A DNA stretch of 34,014 nt from Marmoricola sp. (GTDB taxonomy: Bacteria; Actinomycetota; Actinomycetes; Propionibacteriales; Nocardioidaceae): NCBI GenBank assembly GCA_025965315.1, contig JAOPXD010000123.1, positions 1 to 34,014 of the forward strand, written 5' to 3'. Position numbers and translations under genes: made by a program. Shown here piece by piece: positions 8,054-16,018 of the stretch. The notes under the pieces are model-generated. The model did not search any database, was not told the origin of the DNA, and worked only from the letters and a program-made list of their open reading frames with translations. Every line of letters begins with the position of its first letter. Within the stretch, counting starts at the first letter, position 1.

Positions 8054-8778
8054 ACGACAAGGTTGTCCTCATCGCCGGAGGAGCCCGCAACATCGGCGAA
8101 GCCAGCGCCCGGGTACTCGTTGCCGAGGGCGCGAAGGTCGTCATCGGCGATCTTCTCGACGACGAAGGGAAGGCGCTGGCCCTTGACCTCGGCAAGGCCG
8201 CGCGCTACATCCGGCTGGACGTCACTAGCGAGGAAGACTGGAAGAACGCAGTCGAACTAGCTACCAGAGAATTCGGCAAGCTGAACGTCCTGTTCAACAA
8301 TGCCGGCATCTTCAACCTCTCCTCTATACAGCGATACAAGCGTGAGCAGTGGCAACAGATGCTCGACATCTGCCTCACGGGCCCCTTCCTGGGTATCAAG
8401 GCAGCGACCGACTCGATTATCGCCGCCGGCGGCGGCTCGATCATCAACACGTCGAGCATCGACGGGCTCCGTGGCACGGCTTACGCGCACGGATACATCG
8501 CCGCAAAGTTTGGCCTTCGTGGACTCACCAAGTCCGTCGCGATGGAGCTCGCCCCGCATGGTGTTCGCGTGAACTCGATCCACCCCGGCCGCATCAGCAC
8601 TCCGGCAACAGACGCGATGCCGGCCGACATGATCCCTATCCCGCTAGGCCGGCCGGGACGCCCCGAGGAGGTCGCGTCATTTGTGCTGTTCCTCGCCAGT
8701 GACGAGTCCTCATTCGCGACCGGAGCCGAATTCGTCGTTGATGGCGGCACGGTTCAGCAGATCCCCACCAGAGCCTGA
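8041..8778 (+). CDS. Short-chain dehydrogenase/reductase, hydroxysteroid-dehydrogenase-like
   Basis: A 245-residue classical SDR of the 3-alpha/20-beta-hydroxysteroid dehydrogenase or FabG-like type, oxidising or reducing an alcohol/ketone with NAD(P). The cofactor loop reads GGARNIGE (residues 13-20), a variant of TGxxxGxG. The structural NNAG is present, NTSSIDG supplies the catalytic Ser, and the catalytic pair is Tyr152 and Lys156 in GYIAAK. The ending FVVDGG is typical. It overlaps the preceding gene by 13 bases, so the two form one operon that ends at the hairpin 8777-8813. Within a sterol-like pathway it could oxidise a ring hydroxyl; the substrate is inferred from context only. Confidence 0.88.
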   Translation: MGRVDDKVVLIAGGARNIGEASARVLVAEGAKVVIGDLLDDEGKALALDLGKAARYIRLDVTSEEDWKNAVELATREFGKLNVLFNNAGIFNLSSIQRYKREQWQQMLDICLTGPFLGIKAATDSIIAAGGGSIINTSSIDGLRGTAYAHGYIAAKFGLRGLTKSVAMELAPHGVRVNSIHPGRISTPATDAMPADMIPIPLGRPGRPEEVASFVLFLASDESSFATGAEFVVDGGTVQQIPTRA

Positions 8779-8813
8779 CGCCGTAGTCGACCGCTGCCTC
8801 AGTGGACGGCGTC
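8777..8813. terminator. Bidirectional terminator between convergent genes
   Basis: Arms GACGCCG and CGGCGTC (8777-8783 and 8807-8813) enclose a smaller hairpin CCGCTG/CAGTGG. It starts at the SDR stop codon and precedes the convergent TetR stop at 8833, so it could serve both. Confidence 0.55.
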
Positions 8814-8832
8814 CCTTCAGCCTTTGATGCCC

Positions 8833-9471
8833 CTACGGCTGGATGAGCCCCTGGAGTGCGGCCCCGTAGACCTCAGAGAGACGCTTGCGATCGGTTGCGG
8901 CAAGTTCGGCGTCCTCGAGGATGGCGATACCGTCAATGAGGCCAGCGAGCTGAGCTGCGACCAGGCGTGCGCGAAGCGCCGCGTCCGGCCCCTTCAAGCG
9001 GGGAGCGAGCGGCTCGACGAACATCTCGTGGATAGCTTCGAGCAGGCGGCGTCGGATGACTTCGCTCCCAGATGCGCGCATCATCGCCCGGTAGGCCGAG
9101 AATCCGGCGTCACGCTGGTCGCTCAGCAATGCACTCACGATGCGCTCGCCGAGACCCTCCAGCGGGCCAGCCATCGCCAGCTCAAAGAAGCCCTCGAATT
9201 GAACGGTTTCCAAGAACAGTTGCTCTTTCGAGCCGAAGTATCGAATCACCAGAGCCGGGTCGGCACCAGCTTTCGAAGCAATATTCCGAACAGACGCATT
9301 TGCGTACTCCTCATGAGCAAACAACTCGCGGGCTGCATCGGAGATCGCCTGACGGGTTTTCGCGGCCCCCTTCAGCTCGACCACATCGGCTTCGTCGCTC
9401 TGCTTCATCGCCTTAGGCACAGAGGCATCATGCCTGACAATCTTCACGCTGCGCGGTTCCGCGGTCGTCAT
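8833..9471 (-). CDS. TetR family regulator, candidate island repressor (paralog A)
   Basis: A 212-residue TetR-type repressor. After a polar N-terminal extension of about 35 residues comes the DNA-binding domain AKTRQAISDAARELF, then SVRNIASKAGADPALVIRYFGSKEQLFLE; the rest is the helical ligand-binding and dimerisation domain (FSAYRAMMRASGSEVIRRR, ARLVAAQLAGLIDGIAIL). The protein at 20837-21457 is a clear paralog with the identical VIRYFGSKEQLFLET stretch and the same C-terminal pattern. Because both sit in units led by the 17-bp operator, autoregulated repression of the island is the simplest role. Its ATG overlaps by four bases the stop of a 95-codon frame upstream (9468-9755). Confidence 0.88.
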   Translation of the reverse strand: MTTAEPRSVKIVRHDASVPKAMKQSDEADVVELKGAAKTRQAISDAARELFAHEEYANASVRNIASKAGADPALVIRYFGSKEQLFLETVQFEGFFELAMAGPLEGLGERIVSALLSDQRDAGFSAYRAMMRASGSEVIRRRLLEAIHEMFVEPLAPRLKGPDAALRARLVAAQLAGLIDGIAILEDAELAATDRKRLSEVYGAALQGLIQP

Positions 9472-9755
9472 CGGCCTTCGACGAGCAACTTGACGGTCTC
9501 CGAACCGACCACGCCCGACGGCCCGCTGATCGAGCGTCGGTCGTCGGTCCGGTCAGCATCGATCACGAAGAGAAGGTCGTCGGCGAAGACGTACCAGGCC
9601 TCGATGGGGCCGTCGGCTCTCAAAAATCCACTTCCTCTTCCCGGGATGGCTCTGCCGAGCGGAGGGGCGCCCGTATCGGAGAAACGCGTCGCGCCACGTG
9701 CACGCCTGAGCGACGGGCAGCACTGTTGAAAGAAGCATGTCAACACTGTTGACAT
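9468..9755 (-). CDS. Small hypothetical ORF, possibly translated before the TetR gene
   Basis: A 95-codon frame whose stop overlaps the TetR start (ATGA, 9468-9471), a sign of translational coupling. Its nominal ATG lies inside the operator (copy 2) and is therefore doubtful. The second half (GPIEAWYVFADDLLFVIDAD, VGSETVKLLVEGR) uses G/C-rich third positions and looks coding, the first 45 codons do not. It may be the 3' remnant of a larger, deleted gene. No domain is recognised. If it is not a gene, 9472-9737 is an untranslated leader of the TetR gene. Confidence 0.3.
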   Translation of the reverse strand: MSTVLTCFFQQCCPSLRRARGATRFSDTGAPPLGRAIPGRGSGFLRADGPIEAWYVFADDLLFVIDADRTDDRRSISGPSGVVGSETVKLLVEGR

Positions 9756-9778
9756 ATGTGGGTTGCCGTCTGTGTAAT
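9738..9778. promoter_or_regulatory. Island operator copy 2 with plus-strand promoter
   Basis: Perfect palindrome TGTCAACACTGTTGACA (9738-9754). Its right arm TTGACA (9749-9754) is followed after exactly 18 bases by TGTAAT (9773-9778), a good -10 for the substrate-binding protein gene at 9829. The left arm is a -35-like TTGACA on the minus strand toward the TetR gene, without a clear -10. A further half-site, CACTGTTGAA, lies at 9721-9730. Confidence 0.8.
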
Positions 9779-9828
9779 CGGCAGGGAGCGAGAACCACTC
9801 ATCACCTCACGCAGCTACAGGGGACTCA

Positions 9829-11313
9829 ATGGGCTACTCAACCGGATCTGGTCGCAAGATTCGTTCAAGGCTTCCTGTGGCCGCGCTGGCGCTTGCACTG
9901 CTGATCGTCGTAGCTGCCTGCGGAGGGTCAGTAGTCAGCCCGGAACAGGCACGGTCTGCGAACGCCGCCGTTCTCGGACAAGGCCCTGGTCAGAGCGATG
10001 CATCGTCAAACTCTCAGAGCGCAGGCCAACTCGTAGGCCCTGGTGCGAACGCGTCCAATGCTCCTGGCTCGGTCGGCAACACTGGTACCGGAGATGTTGG
10101 GCAGTCCGGGAAGAGCCACGGGGCCACCAGTGTTGGCAACGCACCGAGCTCGTCCGGCGACAATGGCACCAAGGTGCCGGCCGCCTCTTGCGCTGGTCTC
10201 AAGAACCAGACCGGTGTCACCGACAAGACCATCACTATTGGAAACACTGCAGACATCGCCGGCCCGATCCCGGGATTGTTCGTTTCTGCGCAACAGGCGG
10301 TCAAAGCCTATGTCGCTTACTTCAATGCAACCTCCAGTATCTGCGGACGCAAACTCGCGCTCGATACCTACGACTCCCGTACCGATGCTGGTGCGAACCA
10401 GACGTCGTACGTGTCGATGTGCTCGGACGTATTCGCCGCAGTTGGCTCGATGTCAGCGTTCGACTCTGGGGGAGCTCAGGCAGCTCAGAACTGTGGACTT
10501 CCAGACATCCTCAGTGCCGCCATTACCCCTGCACGCAATGCGTGCAGCACTTGTTTCGGCATCCAGACGAGCGGACAGGGCGAGTTCAGCAACGAGACGT
10601 ACGACTTCTGGATCAAGAGGAACAAGGCCGCAACCCAGAAGGCTGCCTTCCTTTACATCAACACCGGTGCGGCTGCGACAAACGCCCAGGTTCAAATCAA
10701 TGTCGGCAGAAGGCGCGGCATGGATTGGGTCTACACGTCACCGATCGATGTCGCGGATTTCAACTACGGCCCGTACGTCGAGCAGATGAAGAGCAAGGGC
10801 GTTCAATTCGTTCAGTTCCTCGGCGGATACCAGCAAGGAGTTCGCCTACTACAGGCGATGCAGGCGGACGCGTTTAGCCCTCAGATTCGATTCTTCGACC
10901 AGTCGATCTATGACCAGGGATTCCTTGAAGATGCCGGAAGCGTCGCCAACGGCGTCTACCTCTCCATCACCTTCATGCCGTTCAACGAGCGTCAATCGGA
11001 ACTCGATACCTACCTGCAGTGGCTCCAGCAGGTGGCGCCTGGCGCAACTCCAGCATTCCCCGGACTCTTCGCGTGGTCTGCGGCCAAGTTGTTCGTTCAG
11101 GAAGCGTTGAGTCTCGGAGGAAAACTCACGCGCTCGAGTCTCGTGGCGAAGCTAAGAACCGTGAAGAACTGGACCGGCGGGGGAATGCATGTGCCCATGT
11201 CCGTAGGGGCCAAGCACGCAGCGCAGTGCGTACGCTTCATGACGGTCGCCCAGGGAAAGTTCACCGCGTACGGCGGCACCAAGTACCTGTGCAACGGAAT
11301 CAGCACCGGGTGA
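9829..11313 (+). CDS. ABC-type substrate-binding lipoprotein (Leu/Ile/Val-binding-like)
   Basis: A 494-residue lipoprotein of the branched-chain-amino-acid-type (PBP1) substrate-binding family. The N-terminus has charged residues, a hydrophobic core and a lipobox VAAC with Cys31 as lipidation site, so it is anchored outside the membrane. Residues about 35-115 form a long Ser/Gly/Asn/Ala-rich linker before the binding domain, which begins at TDKTITIGNTADIAGPIPGL. The C-terminal half contains FPGLFAWSAAKLFVQEAL, typical of LivK relatives. No permease or ATPase genes are in the window, so it either uses a transporter encoded elsewhere or acts as a sensor or carrier. AGGGGA sits seven bases before the ATG. 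It is controlled by operator copy 2 and probably captures the island's substrate. Confidence 0.85.
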   Translation: MGYSTGSGRKIRSRLPVAALALALLIVVAACGGSVVSPEQARSANAAVLGQGPGQSDASSNSQSAGQLVGPGANASNAPGSVGNTGTGDVGQSGKSHGATSVGNAPSSSGDNGTKVPAASCAGLKNQTGVTDKTITIGNTADIAGPIPGLFVSAQQAVKAYVAYFNATSSICGRKLALDTYDSRTDAGANQTSYVSMCSDVFAAVGSMSAFDSGGAQAAQNCGLPDILSAAITPARNACSTCFGIQTSGQGEFSNETYDFWIKRNKAATQKAAFLYINTGAAATNAQVQINVGRRRGMDWVYTSPIDVADFNYGPYVEQMKSKGVQFVQFLGGYQQGVRLLQAMQADAFSPQIRFFDQSIYDQGFLEDAGSVANGVYLSITFMPFNERQSELDTYLQWLQQVAPGATPAFPGLFAWSAAKLFVQEALSLGGKLTRSSLVAKLRTVKNWTGGGMHVPMSVGAKHAAQCVRFMTVAQGKFTAYGGTKYLCNGISTG

Positions 11314-11356
11314 AAGGGTCGCGGATCAGCGCCCCATCGAAGGCCTAGGGTCGGGC

Positions 11357-12218
11357 GTGCTGGACGACTCCGACCTTGACTGCGCGGCCCGCCGCGCGCC
11401 AACACCGCGGACCGGGTCGGCTCTGTCGCGTGCCCTGACGCGTCTGGCTATTCGCGTCATGCCCATTCCCCGGGTATCGGGAGTTCGGGTCGTGCGGCGC
11501 AGAATCGGTGGCGTCGCTGTGCGGCTCTATCTCCCGGAGAGACGTCGGAACCGCATGGTGCTGGGTCAGCGCTGTTGTGGTTGCACGGCGGTGGCTATGT
11601 CATCGGCCATCCACGGCAGGACGACTATGCGTGCAAGACCGTCGCCAGGGATCTGGACTGCGCCGTTGTCTCGCCGGACTACCGGCTTGCGCCAGGTGAC
11701 CCTTTTCCGGCAGCTCATGACGACTGCAAGGCGGTGTGGAGCTGGCTGACCGGCCCGACGAACGACCTCGGAACGGCGAGTGGTCCGATCGCCCTCGGTG
11801 GCCAGAGCGCTGGCGGTGGGTTGGCCCTCAGTTTCGCGCCGATGCTGGACGACGCCACCGCAGCCAGGACTGACCAGTGTGAACCCCGCCGGGCGGTGGG
11901 AACCAACGACCTCAACCACCACGCCTGGAGGGCCTACCTTGCGCAGGCTCCCGGCAGCGAGGGCGTCTCGCCGTACGCATCGCCAGCTCGTGCGAGTGAT
12001 GTCTCCGGGCTTCCGCCGAGATGGCTCGGGGTCGGCGACGTAGACCTGTTCCACGACGAGATCGAACGATTTGCCGAGCGAATGGTGTCGAGTGGTGGCG
12101 CTGTCGAACTCACGGTCGTGCCGGGTGGCTTCCATGGTTCGAGGCCATCGCGCGCCGTTCCGCAGCCGCCTCGAGTTACACCGACTCAGCTGTGGCGTGG
12201 TTGAAGCATCAGCTCTGA
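11357..12218 (+). pseudogene. Alpha/beta hydrolase (HSL-type esterase), frameshifted
   Basis: Parts of a hormone-sensitive-lipase-type esterase lie in three frames. The N-terminal part (ALTRLAIRVMP, then GGVAVRLYLPE) reads from GTG 11357. Near 11538-11541 an AG appears duplicated; removing it joins the frame to SALLWLHGGGYVIG (oxyanion-hole HGGG) and GGQSAGGGLAL (nucleophile Ser). About 20 residues normally found between that Ser block and PMLDD are missing. Near 12138 one T seems lost; adding it joins VVPGGFHG to FEAIARRSAAASSYTDSAVAWL, ending at 12218. With two frameshifts and an internal deletion the gene is most likely dead. It would have followed the lipoprotein gene in one operon. Confidence 0.75.
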
Positions 12219-13803
12219 GCTTGCGTCGACAATCTGACTGCGAGCTCCGTGCTGGTGCGGTAGTCGACCTTGCTCACCGGCGTCCGGGGCACCTCGTTGA
12301 CGAAGAAGATCTGCTTCGGCACCTTGTAGCTGGAGATGAGGCTCTTCGCGTGCTCCCGCAGTGCGTCCTCGGTGACAGCAGAGCCTTCGTTTCGTGTGAC
12401 GAGCGCGGTCACTTGCTGGCCCCAGCGATCGTGCGGCACCCCGACGACCGCTGCGTCGAACACGTCCTCGTGGCGTAGGAGGACGGCCTCCACCTCCTCC
12501 GGATGGACTTTCTCGCCGCCGGTGTTGATACACACCGAGCCACGACCCAGCACCGTGATGGAACCGTCGACCTCGCGTCGCGCGAAGTCGCCGGGAACAG
12601 ACCAGCGGACGCCGTCGACCGTCTTGAAGGTAGCCGCCGATTTCACCGCGTCCTTGTAGTAGCCCAGCGGGATCGGCCCGGTACGCCCGAGCATTCCTTC
12701 AACCCCCACCGGGCACGGCTTCATGTCTTCATCGAAGACCTCGATATCGGGGCCGGCCCCGAACTTCGGGGCGCCGAGCGGACCTTCGGAGCCGTCGTCG
12801 ATGCGGGACGCCGTTGCGCCGGACTCCGAGGAGCCGTACGAGTCGAGGATGAACCGGCCCGGCAGTGCTCGGCGGATCTCTGCCCGCACGCCTTCGGAGA
12901 GAGGCGCGGCGCCGTTCGACACGGCGGCCAAGCTGGAGAGGTCCCAACGATCAGGCTGAGCCAGGATGGCCTGCGCGACCGGCCGGCCCATCGCGTCGCC
13001 GAGGAACGTCAACGAGTTCACCCCAGCCTTCTGTACCAGGTCGAGAATCCGCTCCGCATCGAATTGGGCTCGTCGTACAGCGCGACAATCGCACCGGACA
13101 CGTGCCCGTTGCCCATGATCCATTGGCTGCCACCATGCATCATCGGTCCGCAGGCGAGCATCACCATCGGGCTCTCGTTCGCTGCAGCCTCAGCGGCGAC
13201 CTCCTCGACCGAGGTGAACGGAGCGCCGAACCTTCCGGCGTTGAGAGCAGCCAGGATGATGTCCACGTTGCGCCAGACCACGAGCTTCGGATAGCCGGTG
13301 GTTCCGCCGGTCATCAGGCCGTAGTGGTCCTCAGCACTTCGTCCCGTAAGCCGTTCTGTCGATGCTGTCGCCAGCGCCTCGTCGTACTCGGTGCCCAGGA
13401 CCAGCCTGTGACGTAGCTCGGGAAGATCGAGGGCGTTGACCGCTTCCACGTTCTCCGGGGCCACGATCGCCGCAACGCAGTCGGCGTAGCCGTACAGGTG
13501 CGCGAGCTCGTCGTGCAAGTACTTGTAGTTGATGTTGATCGGTACGGCGCGTGCCTTGAGGCAGCCGTAGAAGGCGTCGACCCACTCGATCCGGTTCGCT
13601 GAATGCACCGCCACGTGTTCGCCGGGCCGCACGCCGGCAGAGGCCAGATGGTTGGCCAACCGTGTCGAACGCTCGTCAATCTCGGCGTAGGTGTACTCGG
13701 CTCCTAGCGTCACGATGGCGTGCCGGTCGGGTACTACATCGGCCATCGCCTCGAGAACGTCGGCGATGGTGATCGGACGCGCGCTGGAAGCAGCCTGGTT
13801 CAT
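12209..13803 (-). pseudogene. Acyl-CoA synthetase (AMP-dependent ligase), one frameshift
   Basis: An ANL-superfamily acyl-CoA synthetase, about 530 residues if intact, that would activate a carboxylic acid substrate with ATP and CoA. From the ATG at 13803 (preceded by GAGGTGTC) the N-terminal 245 residues include MTGGTTGYPKLV (P-loop). At 13066-13068 one G of a G run seems to be missing; restoring it joins VALYDEP to FDAERILDLVQKAGV. The other frame continues with SYGSSESGA, GGEKVHPEEVEAVL and the catalytic Lys in PRTPVSKVDY. Since everything else is intact, either this is a recent inactivating mutation or a homopolymer reading error. It is divergent from the CYP51-like gene and shares operator copy 3 with it, so it is probably the entry step of the same pathway. 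Confidence 0.8.
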
Positions 13804-13885
13804 GACACCTCACAGGTTGGGGTGCTCGGCAGCTGCCGAAGCAAAACGGGCGGAACGGACGAAACTCTAGACTCACCCACCATCA

Positions 13886-13926
13886 TGTCAACAGTGTTGA
13901 CATTCGGTATGGGTTTCCGTTCTAAT
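13886..13926. promoter_or_regulatory. Island operator copy 3 with divergent promoters
   Basis: Perfect palindrome TGTCAACAGTGTTGACA (13886-13902) between the acyl-CoA synthetase and the CYP51-like gene. On the plus strand TTGACA (13897-13902) is followed after 18 bases by TCTAAT (13921-13926). On the minus strand TTGACA (13891-13886) is followed after 16 bases by TAGAGT (13869-13864). One bound dimer would cover both -35 boxes. Confidence 0.85.
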
Positions 13927-13971
13927 CGGTCGGGCGGCTCCTCGTGGCCGCCTTTCGATGAAGGAGGACCG

Positions 13972-15375
13972 ATGTCGAGCAACGCCCTGAGGGCCGCCAC
14001 CAGCGGCATTGCGGCAATCCCCGAGGTCTCCCATCGCTTCCCCGAGAGCGAGCACGGTCACCTCGAAGACCTGCGCGACGACCCGATCGACCTGTTGCAT
14101 CGGGTCCGGGACGAGTGCGGCGATATCGGTCGCTTCCGGCTGGCTGACCGCGATGTCGTCCTGGTCACCGGGGCTGAGCCCAACGAGGCGTTCTTCCGCG
14201 CACCGGACGACATCCTCGACCAGGCATCCGCCTACCCGTTCATGACGCCTATCTTCGGCAAAGGCGTCAACTTCGATGCCTCTCCCGAGCGCCGCTCGGA
14301 GATGCTGAAGGCTCAGGCTCTCAAGGGCGAGATGATGCGCGGCCACGCGTCGACCATCGAGAACGAGATCAACCAGATGGTCGCCAGCTGGGGCGACCAG
14401 GGCGAGATCGACCTCCTCGGCTTCTTCGCCGAGCTCACCATCTACACCACGTCGGCCTGCCTGATCGGCTTGCCGTTCCGCAGCGAGCTCGACGGCCGGT
14501 TCGCTGAGTACTACCACGATCTCGAGCGCGGTACTGATGCCCTCGCCTACGTCGACCCCTATATGGAGGGCATCGAGTCGTTCCAGATTCGCGACGCCGC
14601 GCGCATCAAGCTCGTGGAGCTGGTGCAGGCCATCATCGACAAGCGTCACCTTCGCGGGACTGTTCCGCGGGAGGATCGCGACCTGCTCGACGTCCTGATC
14701 TCCCTGAAGGGCGAGGACGGCTCGGATCACTTCACCACCGACGAGATCACCGGCATCTTCATCTCGCTCATGTTCGCCGGTCACCACACCTCTTCGGGTA
14801 CGGCGGCATGGACGCTGATCGAGCTTCTCCGCCACCCAGAGGTGATGGCGGAGATCGTCAACGAGCTCGACGACCTGTACGCCGACGGCTCGGAGGTCTC
14901 GTTCCAAGCCCTCCGCGCGATCCCGCAGCTGGAGGCGGCCCTCAAGGAGACCCTGCGCCTGCATCCGCCGCTGATCCTCCTTCTCCGGCTCGCTCAGACC
15001 GACTACGAGATCGGTGGGCACCTGCTGCCGGCCGGCACGATGGTCGCCGCGAGTCCGCGGGTCTCCAACCGCATCGGCGAGGACTTCCCGAACCCCGACC
15101 GGTTCGACCCGGGCCGGTACGTCGACCCCCACCAAGCCGATCTTCAGAACCGTTGGACCTGGATTCCGTTCGGTGCGGGCAAGCACCGTTGCGTCGGAAA
15201 TGCCTTCGCCATGATGCAACTGAAGGCGATCTTCTCGGTCCTGCTGCGGGACTACACCTTCGAGATGGTCCAAGCGCCGGAGAGCTATCAGGACGACACG
15301 TCGAAGATGGTCATCCAGCTCGCAAGTCCCGCATCCGTGCGTTACCGCAGGCGCACGTCGTGGCACCACACCTAG
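13972..15375 (+). CDS. Cytochrome P450, CYP51 (sterol 14-alpha-demethylase) family
   Basis: A 467-residue P450 that follows the mycobacterial CYP51 sequence, as I remember it, almost block by block: HGHLEDLRDDPIDLLHRVR, AYPFMTPIFGKGVNFDASP, FFAELTIYTTSACLIG, LERGTDALAYVDPY, the I-helix FAGHHTSSGTAAWTLIEL, ETLRLHPPL and the heme loop FGAGKHRCVG with Cys407. CYP51 removes the 14-alpha-methyl group of sterols with three rounds of O2 and NAD(P)H-driven oxidation. AAGGAGG lies four bases before the ATG at 13972; a longer frame running through the operator is spurious. No ferredoxin gene is adjacent. In a catabolic island it may act on a methylated sterol or triterpenoid rather than in biosynthesis. 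Confidence 0.9.
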   Translation: MSSNALRAATSGIAAIPEVSHRFPESEHGHLEDLRDDPIDLLHRVRDECGDIGRFRLADRDVVLVTGAEPNEAFFRAPDDILDQASAYPFMTPIFGKGVNFDASPERRSEMLKAQALKGEMMRGHASTIENEINQMVASWGDQGEIDLLGFFAELTIYTTSACLIGLPFRSELDGRFAEYYHDLERGTDALAYVDPYMEGIESFQIRDAARIKLVELVQAIIDKRHLRGTVPREDRDLLDVLISLKGEDGSDHFTTDEITGIFISLMFAGHHTSSGTAAWTLIELLRHPEVMAEIVNELDDLYADGSEVSFQALRAIPQLEAALKETLRLHPPLILLLRLAQTDYEIGGHLLPAGTMVAASPRVSNRIGEDFPNPDRFDPGRYVDPHQADLQNRWTWIPFGAGKHRCVGNAFAMMQLKAIFSVLLRDYTFEMVQAPESYQDDTSKMVIQLASPASVRYRRRTSWHHT

Positions 15376-15390
15376 GAATGGAACAAGGCG

Positions 15391-16008
15391 ATGACGGACC
15401 TCACCCGCACCGAGATTGAGGAGTTCTGGGACTCCTGGCTCGCGGTCAATCGCGAAGCCGAGCGCATCGGCGACTGGCGGATCATGGCCGACCACTATGC
15501 CGTCGAGGCCACGTATGGCTGGATGTACGCCCCAGACGAGCAATTCATGGCCGTGGGACGTGACCAGATCCGCGACTACGCCATCGGGATCGAGATGGAC
15601 GGCTTCGATGGCTGGCACTACGACTACGTCGCGACCGTGATCGACGAGAAGAACGCGATGGTGATCGGCTTCTGGAAGCAGAAGTCCGGAATCGTCAACG
15701 ACGCCACGGGCCTGGAGTACGAGATCCGGGGCATCGGCGGATCCTGGTTCGGAGTCGAGCGCCAGACCGCTGGTGCGGACACGAACAAGCTCAAGTTCTC
15801 CTGGCAGCGCGACTGGTTCGACATGCCGTCCACAGCCGAAACCATGATGGCGATCCTGGCCTCCGGGAAGGCGCCCGAGACCCTCCTGAACCGGATGAAG
15901 GTCTCTGGACTCTCGGTGCCCGGGCACTACACCTACGCGGAGATGCCGTCGACCCTCTGGCCGCCACCGGTCGAAGGCGGCACGTACGTCACCCAGAAGA
16001 ACGTCTAA
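15391..16008 (+). CDS. NTF2/SnoaL-like domain protein
   Basis: A 205-residue protein whose first about 140 residues look like an NTF2/SnoaL-like cone fold: EIEEFWDSWLAVNREAERIGDWRIMADHYAVEATYGWMY, then DGFDGWHYDYVATVIDEKNAMVIGFWKQ. In steroid and polyketide pathways such folds bind hydrophobic ligands or catalyse isomerisation, dehydration or hydration. No catalytic residues can be named with confidence. It lies 15 bases after the CYP51-like gene and 10 bases before the acyl-CoA dehydrogenase gene, so it belongs to their operon. Confidence 0.65.
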   Translation: MTDLTRTEIEEFWDSWLAVNREAERIGDWRIMADHYAVEATYGWMYAPDEQFMAVGRDQIRDYAIGIEMDGFDGWHYDYVATVIDEKNAMVIGFWKQKSGIVNDATGLEYEIRGIGGSWFGVERQTAGADTNKLKFSWQRDWFDMPSTAETMMAILASGKAPETLLNRMKVSGLSVPGHYTYAEMPSTLWPPPVEGGTYVTQKNV

Positions 16009-16018
16009 AGGCTGACTG

